The notes under the pieces: model-generated
What the model saw: the letters and a program-made list of their open reading frames with translations, nothing else
Database searches by the model: none
Told to the model about the DNA's origin: nothing
Assembly: GCF_014639435.1 (NCBI RefSeq)
Contig: NZ_BMFZ01000006.1
Coordinates: 124,001-188,000 of the forward strand
Origin: Hafnia psychrotolerans
GTDB lineage: Bacteria > Pseudomonadota > Gammaproteobacteria > Enterobacterales > Enterobacteriaceae
DNA length: 64,000 nt
Direction of reading: 5' to 3'
Translations under genes and position numbers: made by a program
Shown: positions 54,817 through 63,820 of the stretch, piece by piece
How positions within the stretch are numbered: position 1 is the first letter of the stretch
Layout: each line of letters starts with the position of its first letter

Positions 54817-55761
54817 ATGAGAATTGCGCTGTTAAGCCACGTCGAACTCGACGCGGGCTATCCCGCACGCTATGAAGAAGCCGGATTCACCCTACATTAC
54901 GCCACAACGGCGGCCAGTCGTGCCAATATTGACCCGCAATTAGCCGGGCAGATTCGCGCCGTACTGACTATCGGCAGTATCGGGTTGAATGCCGAAGAGA
55001 TGGATAAACTGCCTAATCTGGAGATCATCTGTGCACAGGGCGTGGGCTTTGAACAAATCGACACCCATGCTGCGGCAATACGGGGGATTACCGTTACTCA
55101 CGGGCCAGGCACAAATAACGCTGCCGTGGCCGACCACGCGCTAGCGCTGATGTTAGCAATCACGCGTCACATCCCGCAGATGGACGCCGCTGTCCGGCGC
55201 GGTGAGTGGACACGTTCGCGGTGGAATGTACCGGGGATGTCAGGCAAAAAAGTGGGCATCATCGGCCTTGGCAATATTGGCGAACAAATTGCCTTACGTT
55301 GTGCAGGAGGCTTTAACATGGGTGTGGGTTACCACAACCGAAATCCGCTGGCTGGCAGTCCCTGGCGCTATTTTAAAACTATTACTGAGCTTGCCGAATG
55401 GGCAGATTATCTGGTCGTCGCCACACCGGGCGGAAAGGGCACCGTAAAACTGGTGGATTCGGCCGTCTTGCAAGCACTGGGCGAAAGTGGATTCCTAATC
55501 AATATTGCACGGGGAAGTGTGGTGGACAGCGCGGCCCTAATTAGCCATCTGCAACATAAACAGATCGCCGGCGCGGCTCTGGATGTCGTGGACGGCGAAC
55601 CTGCTGTGCCGGTCGACATGCTCGCGTTGACCAATTTGGTCCTCACTCCGCATATTGCCGGACGTTCACCCGAAGCGGTGGACAATATGATGTCCTTGGT
55701 GATCAAGAACCTAACTGCGCATTTCGCGGGTCAGCCGGTAGCCACGCCCGTTCCGGCCTGA
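54817..55761 (+). CDS. D-isomer-specific 2-hydroxyacid dehydrogenase
   Basis: The 314-residue protein has the family layout: Rossmann motif GIIGLGNIG (about residues 147-155), catalytic Arg232 in NIARGSV, Glu261 in DVVDGEP and His279 in TPHIAG. It resembles glyoxylate/hydroxypyruvate reductases, but the substrate cannot be decided. The CAGGAG ribosome-binding site lies 5 nt before the ATG. It is divergent from glgX and 149 bp upstream of cbl. Confidence 0.88.
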   Translation: MRIALLSHVELDAGYPARYEEAGFTLHYATTAASRANIDPQLAGQIRAVLTIGSIGLNAEEMDKLPNLEIICAQGVGFEQIDTHAAAIRGITVTHGPGTNNAAVADHALALMLAITRHIPQMDAAVRRGEWTRSRWNVPGMSGKKVGIIGLGNIGEQIALRCAGGFNMGVGYHNRNPLAGSPWRYFKTITELAEWADYLVVATPGGKGTVKLVDSAVLQALGESGFLINIARGSVVDSAALISHLQHKQIAGAALDVVDGEPAVPVDMLALTNLVLTPHIAGRSPEAVDNMMSLVIKNLTAHFAGQPVATPVPA

Positions 55762-55910
55762 CATCGAGCCCATAAACCGCCAATTCGCGGCGTTTACCCG
55801 TTACGGGTGCTTTAGTCGGAAAAAGCATAAGTAACCTTTTTTTCGTATTTGTCCTGCGCTGCAACAGGCCCTAACAATAGGGCTTACGCAAAAAACAGAG
55901 GCAGAACACG

Positions 55911-56870
55911 GTGAATTTCCAACAGCTTAAAATCATTCGCGAATCGGCGAGATGCAACTACAACCTGACGGAAGTTTCCAACATGTTGTTCACTTCGCAA
56001 TCGGGTGTCAGCCGGCATATTCGCGAACTGGAAGATGAGCTGGGCATGGAGATTTTTATCCGCCGTGGCAAACGGCTGTTGGGCCTGACCGAACCGGGGA
56101 AAGCGCTGCTGGTTGTCGCCGAGCGCATTCTTAATGAAGCACAAAATATCCGCCGCTTGGCCGATATTTTTTCCAAAGAAGATGCCGGAGTGCTGACCAT
56201 AGCCACCACCCACACGCAGGCATGCTACAGTCTGCCCAACGTCATCAAGGCCTTCCGCGCCCTCTATCCCGGTGTACGTCTGGAATTGCAGCAAGGTTCA
56301 CCACAAGAAGTGCTGGCCATGTTACTGGGCGGACAAGCTGATATTGGCATCGCCAGCGAGCAACTGATAAACGATCCTGCCGTGACAGCGTTTCCTTATT
56401 ACCGTTGGCACCATGCTATTGTGGTCCCGATCGGACACTCGCTGGCCAATCAGCAGCCGGTGACGCTGCAAAAACTCAGTGAACAATCATTGGTGACCTA
56501 CCGCCAGGGAATTACCGGCCGTTCGCGCATTGATGAAGCTTTCAGCCGGGCGGCATTAAACCCCGATATTGTACTCAGCGCGCAGGACTCTGACGTGATA
56601 AAAACCTATGTCGAATTAGGATTGGGCGTCGGTATTGTCGCTGATAAAGCCTATCACTCTGAGCGCGACAGCGGGTTGACACTGCTTAACGCTGAACATC
56701 TGTTCGAAACCAATACCGTCTGGCTTGGGCTCAAAAGGGCGCAACTGCAACGCAATTATGTCTGGCGTTTTATTGAACTCTGTAATCCAGGATTGTCAGT
56801 AAGTGAAATCAAAGAGAAGGTTTTTGCCCAACCGCAAGGGAGCGAGGTCGTCATTGATTATCAGATTTGA
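55911..56870 (+). CDS. cbl: LysR-family regulator Cbl of sulfur assimilation
   Basis: The 319-residue protein, started at a GTG with AGAGG upstream, closely matches E. coli Cbl (316 aa): MNFQQLKIIRESARCNYNLT, SQSGVSRHIRELEDELGM and the effector block YRQGITGRSRIDEAF, and it ends in IDYQI. Cbl activates sulfonate and taurine use genes (ssu, tau) under sulfate limitation and is related to CysB. No ssu or tau genes are in the window. It ends at a strong hairpin shared with ynfD. Confidence 0.93.
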   Translation: MNFQQLKIIRESARCNYNLTEVSNMLFTSQSGVSRHIRELEDELGMEIFIRRGKRLLGLTEPGKALLVVAERILNEAQNIRRLADIFSKEDAGVLTIATTHTQACYSLPNVIKAFRALYPGVRLELQQGSPQEVLAMLLGGQADIGIASEQLINDPAVTAFPYYRWHHAIVVPIGHSLANQQPVTLQKLSEQSLVTYRQGITGRSRIDEAFSRAALNPDIVLSAQDSDVIKTYVELGLGVGIVADKAYHSERDSGLTLLNAEHLFETNTVWLGLKRAQLQRNYVWRFIELCNPGLSVSEIKEKVFAQPQGSEVVIDYQI

Positions 56871-56906
56871 AGGATCATCTACGAGCGCTTGCCAGATGCC
56901 GTTAAA

Positions 56907-56940
56907 GATAAAGGCGCAGCACCTAGGCTGCGCCTTTATC
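56907..56940. terminator. Bidirectional terminator between cbl and ynfD
   Basis: GATAAAGGCGCAG / CTGCGCCTTTATC is a perfect 13-bp stem with an 8-nt loop that itself contains CCTAGG. A and T runs occur within the stem ends. Confidence 0.8.
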
Positions 56941-56957
56941 ACAACATCACTTGATCA

Positions 56958-57251
56958 TTACTGGGCGGGTGCATCCTGACTGGTGCCGGTTTTGGCACTG
57001 TCATCCACACTATCAGACGTTTTGGTGTAGATAATTTTCTGTGTGTCGTTCTGGCAATGACCGACTACCTGACCACCGGCCTGATCGGCTTGATCGTTGG
57101 CAACAATATCCAATTTAAAATTAGACTCCGGTAAGCCATTCGCGACGATTTTCTGAGTGATATCGGCTTTAACGGTTTCACATGAAGCCTGAACCGCCAA
57201 AGGGGCAAGGGCCAGAATGGCCAGTCCTGCTAACAGTGTTTTTTTCATCAT
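56958..57251 (-). CDS. ynfD: DUF1161 periplasmic protein YnfD
   Basis: The 97-residue protein has a signal peptide ending near VQAS (residue 22) and a DUF1161 domain with SCETVKADITQKI, NGLPESNF and VGHCQNDTQKIIYT; the two cysteines probably pair. It resembles E. coli YnfD as I recall it. Function unknown; the periplasm is the likely location. The second ATG at 57248 has the better spacing from AAAGGA. It lies upstream of the cbl terminator. Confidence 0.8.
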   Translation of the reverse strand: MMKKTLLAGLAILALAPLAVQASCETVKADITQKIVANGLPESNFKLDIVANDQADQAGGQVVGHCQNDTQKIIYTKTSDSVDDSAKTGTSQDAPAQ

Positions 57252-57358
57252 CCAATCCTTTTATGACTTTTTCGCAATGAGAAAGACCGCATTAAACAGT
57301 TTAGCAGTTAAGACCAGACAAAGAGATCCTGAAAGCATCTTTGTGCTGAAAAACCCGG

Positions 57359-57727
57359 TTACGGCGCTAACAGTTGGCGGCCCGTACGACGGTCGAGACA
57401 GCGCTCCGTATTGGGCTCCCAATACGCATTCAGGTTCTGGCTGGCCTGGCATTTGTCACGTAAATCAACGGCCTGATCGAACTTGTTGAAGCTCTTGGTG
57501 GCGCGCTGGTTAATGGCGTGGCGCAATTGCTGCGTATCATTCCACTGTTCTTTGCTCTGGCGTGCATTTTCATTATTCATTGCGTCATTACCTGAACCAC
57601 TGAACACGCAGGTACCTCCCGCGCAATTAGTGGCAGCTTGTGCCGAAACCTGCCAACTTGCCGCCATGACCAGCAAGGCGACCGGTAACAACCGGCGAGT
57701 CATTCGGGTCATAAACATTGTATTCAT
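57359..57727 (-). CDS. ynfB: DUF1283 (UPF0482) protein YnfB
   Basis: The 122-residue protein has a signal peptide ending near AQAAT (residue 32) and the UPF0482 block KEQWNDTQQLRHAINQRATK and AYWEPNTERCLDRRTGR, matching E. coli YnfB (113 aa). Function is unknown; it is secreted to the periplasm. AAGGAAG lies 7 nt before the ATG. It is divergent from ynfA, as in E. coli. Confidence 0.9.
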   Translation of the reverse strand: MNTMFMTRMTRRLLPVALLVMAASWQVSAQAATNCAGGTCVFSGSGNDAMNNENARQSKEQWNDTQQLRHAINQRATKSFNKFDQAVDLRDKCQASQNLNAYWEPNTERCLDRRTGRQLLAP

Positions 57728-57855
57728 TAGCTCTTCCTTATAGGTTTACACATCGCTCAAGCGAATACTTAAATTATACCATCGTCACCATGAACGTCAC
57801 CCTTTGACATCCATGTGGTTGCTTTCTGATTGAGCTACGGGCGACAAATCTCACT

Positions 57856-58182
57856 ATGATCAAAACATCTTTGCTTTTTTTCGTGACGGCGCTGGCGGAA
57901 ATTATCGGTTGTTTCCTGCCTTTTTTATGGCTGCGAAAGGGTGCCAGCGCTTGGTTACTGTTTCCTGCGGCATTGAGTCTGGCGCTGTTTGTCTGGTTGC
58001 TGACATTACATCCCGCGGCAAGCGGGCGAGTATATGCGGGTTATGGCGGCGTATATGTGGTGACCGCGATGATGTGGCTGCACTTTGTTGATGGCGTTAA
58101 ACTCAGCCACACCGACTGGCTGGGCGCAGGTGTAGTATTGGTCGGAATGCTCATCATTGTTTACGGCTGGAAAGCGAGTTAA
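57856..58182 (+). CDS. ynfA: UPF0060 membrane protein YnfA
   Basis: The 108-residue protein consists of four membrane helices and matches E. coli YnfA, with [36 protein letters not shown] and [16 protein letters not shown]. It is related to small multidrug resistance transporters; efflux of cationic dyes has been reported for the Shigella protein. It is divergent from ynfB. Confidence 0.93.
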   Translation: MIKTSLLFFVTALAEIIGCFLPFLWLRKGASAWLLFPAALSLALFVWLLTLHPAASGRVYAGYGGVYVVTAMMWLHFVDGVKLSHTDWLGAGVVLVGMLIIVYGWKAS

Positions 58183-58235
58183 TGGTGATATTGCATTCTG
58201 ACACTGAGTAAAAACGTTATACGACAATCACCGGG

Positions 58236-58266
58236 AACACTGTCGGGGATGAACCCCGACAGTGTT
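58236..58266. other. Perfect 13-bp hairpin after ynfA without a T-tract
   Basis: AACACTGTCGGGG / CCCCGACAGTGTT with a 5-nt loop lies 53 bp after the ynfA stop. Neither side has a T-run, so it is not a standard terminator. Confidence 0.7.
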
Positions 58267-58280
58267 TATGAAGAAATGGC

Positions 58281-58356
58281 GAGGGCTTACCGAGACATCA
58301 TCATGGTCTACTGATGATATTTCTGGGGAGCCCTCAGGACACAAGGCGCTTTTTTT
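58281..58356 (+). other. Long imperfect hairpin followed by seven T
   Basis: GAGGGCT (58281-58287) pairs with AGCCCTC (58329-58335), and inside it CATCATC pairs with GATGAT-type sequence (58296-58318), giving a stem of about 18 pairs with small interruptions. A T-tract of seven follows 14 nt later (58350-58356). It lies between converging ynfA and ydfG. Confidence 0.5.
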
Positions 58357-58375
58357 AGCAAAGAAAGAAAGGCCA

Positions 58376-59125
58376 TCAGGCGTCACGGTGAACCTGCAAA
58401 CCCGCCAGAGACTGGCTTACTGGCATCATTTCAATACTGTTGATGTTGACGTGAGCGGGCAGCGTTGATACCCAGAATACCGATTCAGCGACGTCAGCCG
58501 CGGTCAGCGGATTGGTATTATCGTAGGTTTTACTGGCTTTATCGTCATCGCCCTTAAAACGCACATTGGAAAACTCAGTTCCCCCGCACAGACCCGGTTC
58601 GATATTAGTGACGCGAACGTGAGTACCGTGTAAATCTGAACGCAGGTTATAACTGAACTGACGCACAAAAGCTTTGGTTGCGCCATAAACGTTGCCGCCA
58701 GCATACGGCCAGTTCCCGGCCGTTGAGCCGATGTTGATGATGTGCCCAACGTTACGTTCAACCATGCCCGGCAGCACGGCACGAGTCATGTACACCAGGC
58801 CTTTCGCATTGGTGTCGATCATGTTTTCCCAATCATCCAGATCGGCTTTATCGGCTTTTTCCAGACCCAGTGCCAGACCGGCGTTGTTGACTAACACGTC
58901 AATATTGCGCCATTCAGCAGGCAGTGCGGCTATAGCTTTTTCAATAGAGGCGCGGTTGGTTACGTCGAGTTGCACCACGTACAGCGCATCTCCCAGCTCT
59001 TGTTTCAAATTCTCCAGACGCTCTTTACGGCGACCGCTGGCGACCACTTTATGACCTGACTTGACAAATCTACGCGCGATTTCAGCACCAAAGCCAGCGG
59101 TTGCGCCGGTTACAAAAATAATCAT
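58376..59125 (-). CDS. ydfG: NADP-dependent 3-hydroxy acid dehydrogenase YdfG
   Basis: The start at 59125 gives MIIFVTGATAGFG as in E. coli YdfG (248 aa); an in-frame start at 59170 adds 15 residues. The 249-residue SDR has TGATAGFG, NNAGLALGLE, the catalytic Ser in NIGSTAGNWPYAGGNVYGATK together with Tyr and Lys, and the C-terminal HVNINSIEMMPV. It oxidises serine and related 3-hydroxy acids and, in vivo, helps reduce malonic semialdehyde of the Rut pathway. It is monocistronic or read before the hairpins at 58.3 kb. Confidence 0.95.
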   Translation of the reverse strand: MIIFVTGATAGFGAEIARRFVKSGHKVVASGRRKERLENLKQELGDALYVVQLDVTNRASIEKAIAALPAEWRNIDVLVNNAGLALGLEKADKADLDDWENMIDTNAKGLVYMTRAVLPGMVERNVGHIINIGSTAGNWPYAGGNVYGATKAFVRQFSYNLRSDLHGTHVRVTNIEPGLCGGTEFSNVRFKGDDDKASKTYDNTNPLTAADVAESVFWVSTLPAHVNINSIEMMPVSQSLAGLQVHRDA

Positions 59126-59231
59126 TCCAATATTCCTCAATAGTTTTCGCTTTAATATGTGAAGCTGCACTCAGTATTAACATAAAAAACTGAAAACCGG
59201 CAGTACTACACCGGTTTTCAGACTGGGTTAT

Positions 59232-60287
59232 CTATTTCTTCAGATAGGGCGCAATAAGTGAGAGATCGGCCTTAGATAACCGGTCTGATGCGGTCCATGC
59301 CTGGTGCCAGTAGGGATAGATCAACGGTAATTGACTCACGTCGTCCAGACGCTGGATCTCATGCTGACTCAGGGTCAGATCGGCAGATTTCAGGTTATCT
59401 TTAAGCTGATCTTCGCTGCGCGCACCAACAATCACTGAGCTGACGACCGGACGCGAAATCAGCCAAGCCAGTGCGATTTGTGCCGCCGAGACGCCACGTG
59501 ATTCAGCGATCTCAACCAGGACATCGACAATGTTATACAGCGCATCTTCATCACGGACCGGAGGTTCTCCCCAATCAGCGAGATGGCGGGTACCTTCGGG
59601 CTTAGCCTGATTACGACGATACTTCCCTGACAGCAAACCGCCAGCCAGCGGACTCCAGACCAGAACGCCTAACCCCTGATCGTGACTGACCGGCAGTAAT
59701 TCGTACTCCGCTTCACGTGCCTGTAAGGTGTAGTGGATCTGTTGGCTGACTGGACGAATATAGTGGTTGGCCTGTGCCACACCGAGTGTTTTCATGATGT
59801 GCCAGGCGGAAAAATTAGACACGCCGATATAGCGCACTTTGCCACTGCTGACTAAATCATCCAGAGCACGAAGCGTTTCATCGATTGGCGTCTGACCGTC
59901 CCATTGGTGAAGTTGATAAAGATCGAGATAATCGGTGCCGAGGCGCTTAAGGCTGGCTTCACATGCGCGAATAATATGGTGGCGTGAGGAGCCGCGATCG
60001 TTCGGGCCTTCGCCCATTGGGAAGCGAGCCTTACTCGCCACCAACACGTCGTGGCGTTTTTCGCCCAATGCTTTGCCGAGAATCTCTTCCGACAGGCCGC
60101 CCGAGTAAACATCCGCGGTATCAAATAGATTGATCCCCGCATCGATACATAAACCAATCTGACGTTTGGCCGTTTCGGTGTCAGTCTGCCCTGTTTTGGC
60201 GAACTTCCCCTGACCTCCAAACGTCATCGTGCCCAGACTGAGAACGGACACTTTCAGGCCAGAGTGGCCTAGTTGGCGGTATTCCAT
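59232..60287 (-). CDS. Aldo/keto reductase
   Basis: The 351-residue protein has the AKR barrel with the catalytic tetrad Asp56, Tyr61, Lys86 and His127, seen in INLFDTADVYSGG, LVASKARF and YQLHQWD. The C-terminal NADPH-binding signature VIVGARSEDQLKDNL is clear. It belongs to the YajO/Tas-like (AKR11/12) group; the substrate is unknown. The ribosome-binding site AAGGAG is visible upstream. It precedes ydfG on the same strand at 106 bp distance. Confidence 0.9.
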   Translation of the reverse strand: MEYRQLGHSGLKVSVLSLGTMTFGGQGKFAKTGQTDTETAKRQIGLCIDAGINLFDTADVYSGGLSEEILGKALGEKRHDVLVASKARFPMGEGPNDRGSSRHHIIRACEASLKRLGTDYLDLYQLHQWDGQTPIDETLRALDDLVSSGKVRYIGVSNFSAWHIMKTLGVAQANHYIRPVSQQIHYTLQAREAEYELLPVSHDQGLGVLVWSPLAGGLLSGKYRRNQAKPEGTRHLADWGEPPVRDEDALYNIVDVLVEIAESRGVSAAQIALAWLISRPVVSSVIVGARSEDQLKDNLKSADLTLSQHEIQRLDDVSQLPLIYPYWHQAWTASDRLSKADLSLIAPYLKK

Positions 60288-60431
60288 TGCTTGTCTCCTT
60301 CACGAACGTTAATAAAGCACAGCGTCGACGACGCCAAGGCTTTTCATAAAAACGCTCCCGCCGCCTTAAAAGCAAGGTGAGGTGGCCGGGAGTGCCAGGT
60401 CATTTTCATCGTAGCAACAGTGTTAGCACTG

Positions 60432-61292
60432 TCATGATTTGAGTTTCACATCAAACTTACCCGCCTGATAATCAAGGATAGCTTGATTGATCTCCTCCAC
60501 GCTGTTCATCACGAACGGACCGTGTGACACAACCGGCTCATTGATTTTATCGCCGTGACCAAACAAGAAAACTGCATCATCAACAGCGGTAATGGTCACG
60601 CTGTCGTCACTGTTATCAAGATCAATCAAATGCCAGGCATGTGCCTCTTCGCCATCAATGCTCAGACGACCTTTGACGGTATACAGGAAAACCTGACGCT
60701 CAGCGGGAGCAGGGAGAGTCACTTCAGCACCTGCACTGAGTTGACCGGTCATCATAACGATACCGGTTAAAGAAGAAATGGGCCCAGTCATACCGGACAA
60801 ACTACCGGAAACCAGACTGATTGAACCATGTCCCTTGCTGAGAGGAATAGTCGGGATCTCATCAGATTGTAGGCCAACATAGTGGGGCGAGGTCATTTTC
60901 AGATAAGACGGCAAGTTAATCCACAGCTGCAAAATTTCCAGTTCTCCGCCACTGCGTTTGAATGATTCTGGTGAAAGTTCGGCATGAATCAGCCCGGAAC
61001 CCGCCGTCATCCACTGCACACCGCCGGTGCCGATGATGCTCTCGTGACCGCCTGTATCACTGTGCGACAGCTCACCGCGCAGTATAAATGTGACGGTTTC
61101 AAAACCGCGATGTGGATGTGGACCAAAAGGGAGCCCGAGATTATCCGGAGCATAAACTTGTGGGCCATGATGGTTAAGAAACAGAAAAGGGTCCAGATTT
61201 TCGATCTGAGGACCTGGGACTGGGCGGCGGGTTTGCAGATCGCGGATATCATCGCGGTAGGCTTTATACTGTTGGGTTATTTTACGGGTCAT
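60432..61292 (-). CDS. Pirin-family protein
   Basis: The start at 61292 (MTRKITQQYKAYR) has CGGAGC 6 nt upstream. The 286-residue protein has two cupin domains; the N-terminal metal site is visible as GPHPHRGFETVTFILRGELSHSD and the later HAELSPE. Pirins bind Fe(II), and some act as quercetinases or redox sensors. It is larger than E. coli YhaK or YhhW and I assign no symbol. It lies upstream of the aldo/keto reductase on the same strand. Confidence 0.9.
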   Translation of the reverse strand: MTRKITQQYKAYRDDIRDLQTRRPVPGPQIENLDPFLFLNHHGPQVYAPDNLGLPFGPHPHRGFETVTFILRGELSHSDTGGHESIIGTGGVQWMTAGSGLIHAELSPESFKRSGGELEILQLWINLPSYLKMTSPHYVGLQSDEIPTIPLSKGHGSISLVSGSLSGMTGPISSLTGIVMMTGQLSAGAEVTLPAPAERQVFLYTVKGRLSIDGEEAHAWHLIDLDNSDDSVTITAVDDAVFLFGHGDKINEPVVSHGPFVMNSVEEINQAILDYQAGKFDVKLKS

Positions 61293-61440
61293 CGGGAAGC
61301 TCCGAAAAAGAGGTCTGTTGATTCTCAATATAGTGATCAGACTACCTTTTCACGACGCATGTGTCACAGTGGAATGTTATCGAAATGTCATAAAATTCAG
61401 AGGAATCAAAGGGCGCAGAAGGTTACGCCCACATAAAAAA

Positions 61441-61668
61441 TTAAATGACTTTTGAGGAAAAATCTTTTTTCACTTCACTTTCAATATAGGTGTTCAGTCC
61501 CCAGCCAGTAAGAGCCAGTTCTTTCATCTTTTCCAGATGTTCCGGGCCAGGATGGCGGATGTCGTAAAGGTATACATGATGGTCTTTGAAGCGAACTTTC
61601 ATCGAATTACTTTCAATCTGGAAACCCGTAACAGCAGAGTCACCGCTTTTGTTGGCGTAATTTTCCAT
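61441..61668 (-). CDS. KTSC-like small protein
   Basis: The start at 61668 (MENYANKSGDSAVTG) has AAAGGA 6 nt upstream. The 75-residue product has the pattern of KTSC-type proteins: FQIESNSMKVRFKDHHVYLYDIRH, then an amphipathic helix EHLEKMKELALTGWGLNTYI and a basic tail. It is predicted to be cytoplasmic and monomeric. Function is unknown; similar short proteins are widespread in bacteria. It marks the edge of the gene-poor region that follows. Confidence 0.7.
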   Translation of the reverse strand: MENYANKSGDSAVTGFQIESNSMKVRFKDHHVYLYDIRHPGPEHLEKMKELALTGWGLNTYIESEVKKDFSSKVI

Positions 61669-62682
61669 GTTCAATCCTTTTTTGATCAATAGACACTCTG
61701 ACTATTAACCATTTTCAGCGACCGCATTTATGGTGAAGGCTCACATAATCAGCGATTGACTAGAAATGAGGGCAGGGAGTTCAAATAGATCAGCAGAGAT
61801 CGTTGCCGATCTTGGCTTTGGTTTCCAGGCGCAATCCATTGTTGAATGACTGACTTCAGTCTTGTCGTCATCAAGCGCATGAGTTGCTAGCTTCGATAAT
61901 AATGGTGTCACCATAACGTTTCTTAACCAAAATTCACGGGCCATTTTGCTTATCACATTAAAGAAAGTGCACAGGTAAGGTTATTCAATGAAGGAATGAT
62001 TAATTCTCAATTAAATCAGTTAGATGAATAGAGGATGTCGGACTGATATAAACAGTTTAATCTCCGGCAACTGACAGTTGAGTGGACGGCGATGACAACG
62101 ATGACATAAAGACAGAATCGTGCTGGACAAAAGAGGCGTGATTTGAGCATTTCTGGCGGGTAATGACACTGCCAGAAATTCAGATTTAACGTAGCGACGT
62201 CAACGAAGATCAGCATTATCGAAGAGCAAATAACAATCCTGGTCTGGAGATCCTCCTGATGTTTTCATCAGCAAAACCAGACGGGTAAGGGTAAGAACAG
62301 GTTGGATAGAGGCTATTTAAACAGCATTAATTCAATTTAACATAATATACATTATGCGCACCGAGATGGAGATAGGTAAAATCTGGGGTTTTGGCGCTGT
62401 CATTGTGTTGCTCGCAGATCTGCCGTTTTGCGACAGCATTTTAATCGCAGTCCGTAAGTGATTATGCAAAGCGGATTGCTATGCTGATACCTCACCCGTT
62501 GAAACGTAACAAAACATCTGGATGACACAGACTGGATGAATTTTGTTTAGCGGAGACGCCGGGCAAAAAATCCCAGCGCTCACTGAATCAGATCCCTGTT
62601 TAGCAGCAACTCTGCGATCAACATTTCACACAGACCTTCGCTGCTAAATTTCTGAATATCAAGAAAAGGCAGAATCTATAAC
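61669..62682. other. About 1 kb without a credible gene
   Basis: The stretch is AT-rich in places and all ORFs are short without clear ribosome-binding sites or recognisable products. It contains one two-tier hairpin (62242-62282: GTCTGG ... TGATG-TTTT-CATCA ... CCAGAC). It may be decayed DNA or an old insertion scar. Confidence 0.6.
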
Positions 62683-62862
62683 TTATTTATCACGGTTAAC
62701 ATCATCAGATTTGATGCTTTCAGCGAGTTCTTTCTCCAGCGATGTAATGTATTTTTTAACCAGTTCGTAGTTCTGTCGTCCGTTGCCATTACTTTTCCAG
62801 GTGTCTCTTTCCCGGCGAGCCCGTTTTAAATCGAACTCGATGTTCTCAACTGTGCGTGTCAT
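62683..62862 (-). CDS. Small hypothetical protein, 59 residues
   Basis: This gene was read directly from the minus strand. TAGGAG lies 9 nt before the ATG. The product begins MTRTVENIEFDLKRARRERD, continues through TWKSNGNGRQNYELVKKY and ends in a charged helical region with SLEKELAESIKSDD. It is highly charged, without membrane segments, and probably forms a helical hairpin or coiled coil. I do not recognise a family. It stands alone in a gene-poor region; accessory origin is possible. Confidence 0.6.
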   Translation of the reverse strand: MTRTVENIEFDLKRARRERDTWKSNGNGRQNYELVKKYITSLEKELAESIKSDDVNRDK

Positions 62863-63023
62863 TTCTTACTACTCCTAAAGGACAAATACTTATGTTTCGC
62901 TGACGTTGTCAGGGAGACGATTATCACATCAATTTAATGAATCACGTAGTATTAACACAAGACATGCCAAACGGCACGTCCCTGCCCTTTACCACTTTGC
63001 CCACGAGTTCCTTGTAAAGCTGT

Positions 63024-63248
63024 TTATGCTTTCTTTTTTTCAATCAGTGAATCGTTACTCATCACCATATCGATGAAATTATCACGAATTAAATCCGCTA
63101 TGCGTTCATCCCAGGCAATGCCCACTTTCCAACTGACAAAACTCCCCGTTAAGGGGATGCGGTTAATCGTAGTTGGAGCGATATGCACAATACTCTCCGG
63201 CAAGATTGCCACGCCAATACCGGCAATAACCAGCGCCAGGTACCACAT
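63024..63248 (-). pseudogene. LysR-family regulator, C-terminal remnant
   Basis: The 74-residue reading frame begins inside a LysR effector domain (YLALVIAGIGVAILPESIV, then INRIPLTGSFVSWKVGIAW) and runs to a normal C-terminus. The whole N-terminal DNA-binding domain and most of the effector domain are missing: the frame is closed by a stop a few codons upstream, where the sequence changes to unrelated DNA. It is a truncated gene left by a deletion or rearrangement. Confidence 0.65.
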
Positions 63249-63436
63249 TCTGACCGAGCGTCAAGGCTACGAACGAGACGCCATTACGGCGCGTTTTTCT
63301 GATGAGGATACGGGGGTGAAAAAAGCCTGACCGGGAGCAATGAGCCGTTTACACATCATCTCTTTGACTCTTACAATGAGCGGATTAAGCGGCTCAGTCT
63401 TCATCAAATAATCTGACCGCATCAACAGGGATCCCC

Positions 63437-63742
63437 ATGAAAAACATCACCTTCTACTCCCGTTTCGAAACCGATATTCTGGCAGGCTGCAAAACCATCA
63501 CCCTGCGTGAAGCCAGCGATGCACAATTTGTGGCGGGAGACCGCATACGCGTTTCGCGTTACGAAGATGACGTGTTTTTCTGCAATATTGAAGTGATCGC
63601 AGTAACGCCAGTGCAGTTCGCAGAGTTGAACCAGTATCATGCCGTTCAGGAAAATATGATGCTGGACGAGCTGAAACAGGTGATCTCGGAAATTTATCCC
63701 GGTCTTAATGAACTGTTTATGATTGAGTTCCGCCTGATTTGA
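63437..63742 (+). CDS. yqfB: N4-acetylcytidine amidohydrolase YqfB (ASCH domain)
   Basis: The 101-residue protein has the ASCH fold with ITFYSRFETDILAGCKTITLR. It aligns with E. coli YqfB (103 aa) throughout, so the catalytic Lys21, Thr24 and Glu74 correspond to Lys19, Thr22 and Glu72 here. It hydrolyses N4-acetylcytidine to cytidine and acetate, a step in salvage of modified nucleosides. It converges with the tag-like gene at the window end. Confidence 0.9.
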   Translation: MKNITFYSRFETDILAGCKTITLREASDAQFVAGDRIRVSRYEDDVFFCNIEVIAVTPVQFAELNQYHAVQENMMLDELKQVISEIYPGLNELFMIEFRLI

Positions 63743-63820
63743 TCGGCTAATCCAGAGCGATGTGCAGAAAGCCGAACATGAGTCGCTATTAAAAGTGACA
63801 CCGTCACAGTACTGTCAGTT

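Noticed and set aside
61741-61956. 71-residue minus-strand ORF in the gene-poor region
   Set aside because: No ribosome-binding site and no family resemblance; the composition looks like random translation.
62016-62216. 66-residue minus-strand ORF
   Set aside because: Cysteine-rich, no ribosome-binding site, no recognisable feature.
62354-62461. 35-residue plus-strand frame with a hydrophobic middle (IWGFGAVIVLLADLPF)
   Set aside because: It could be a small membrane protein, but there is no Shine-Dalgarno and no syntenic support.
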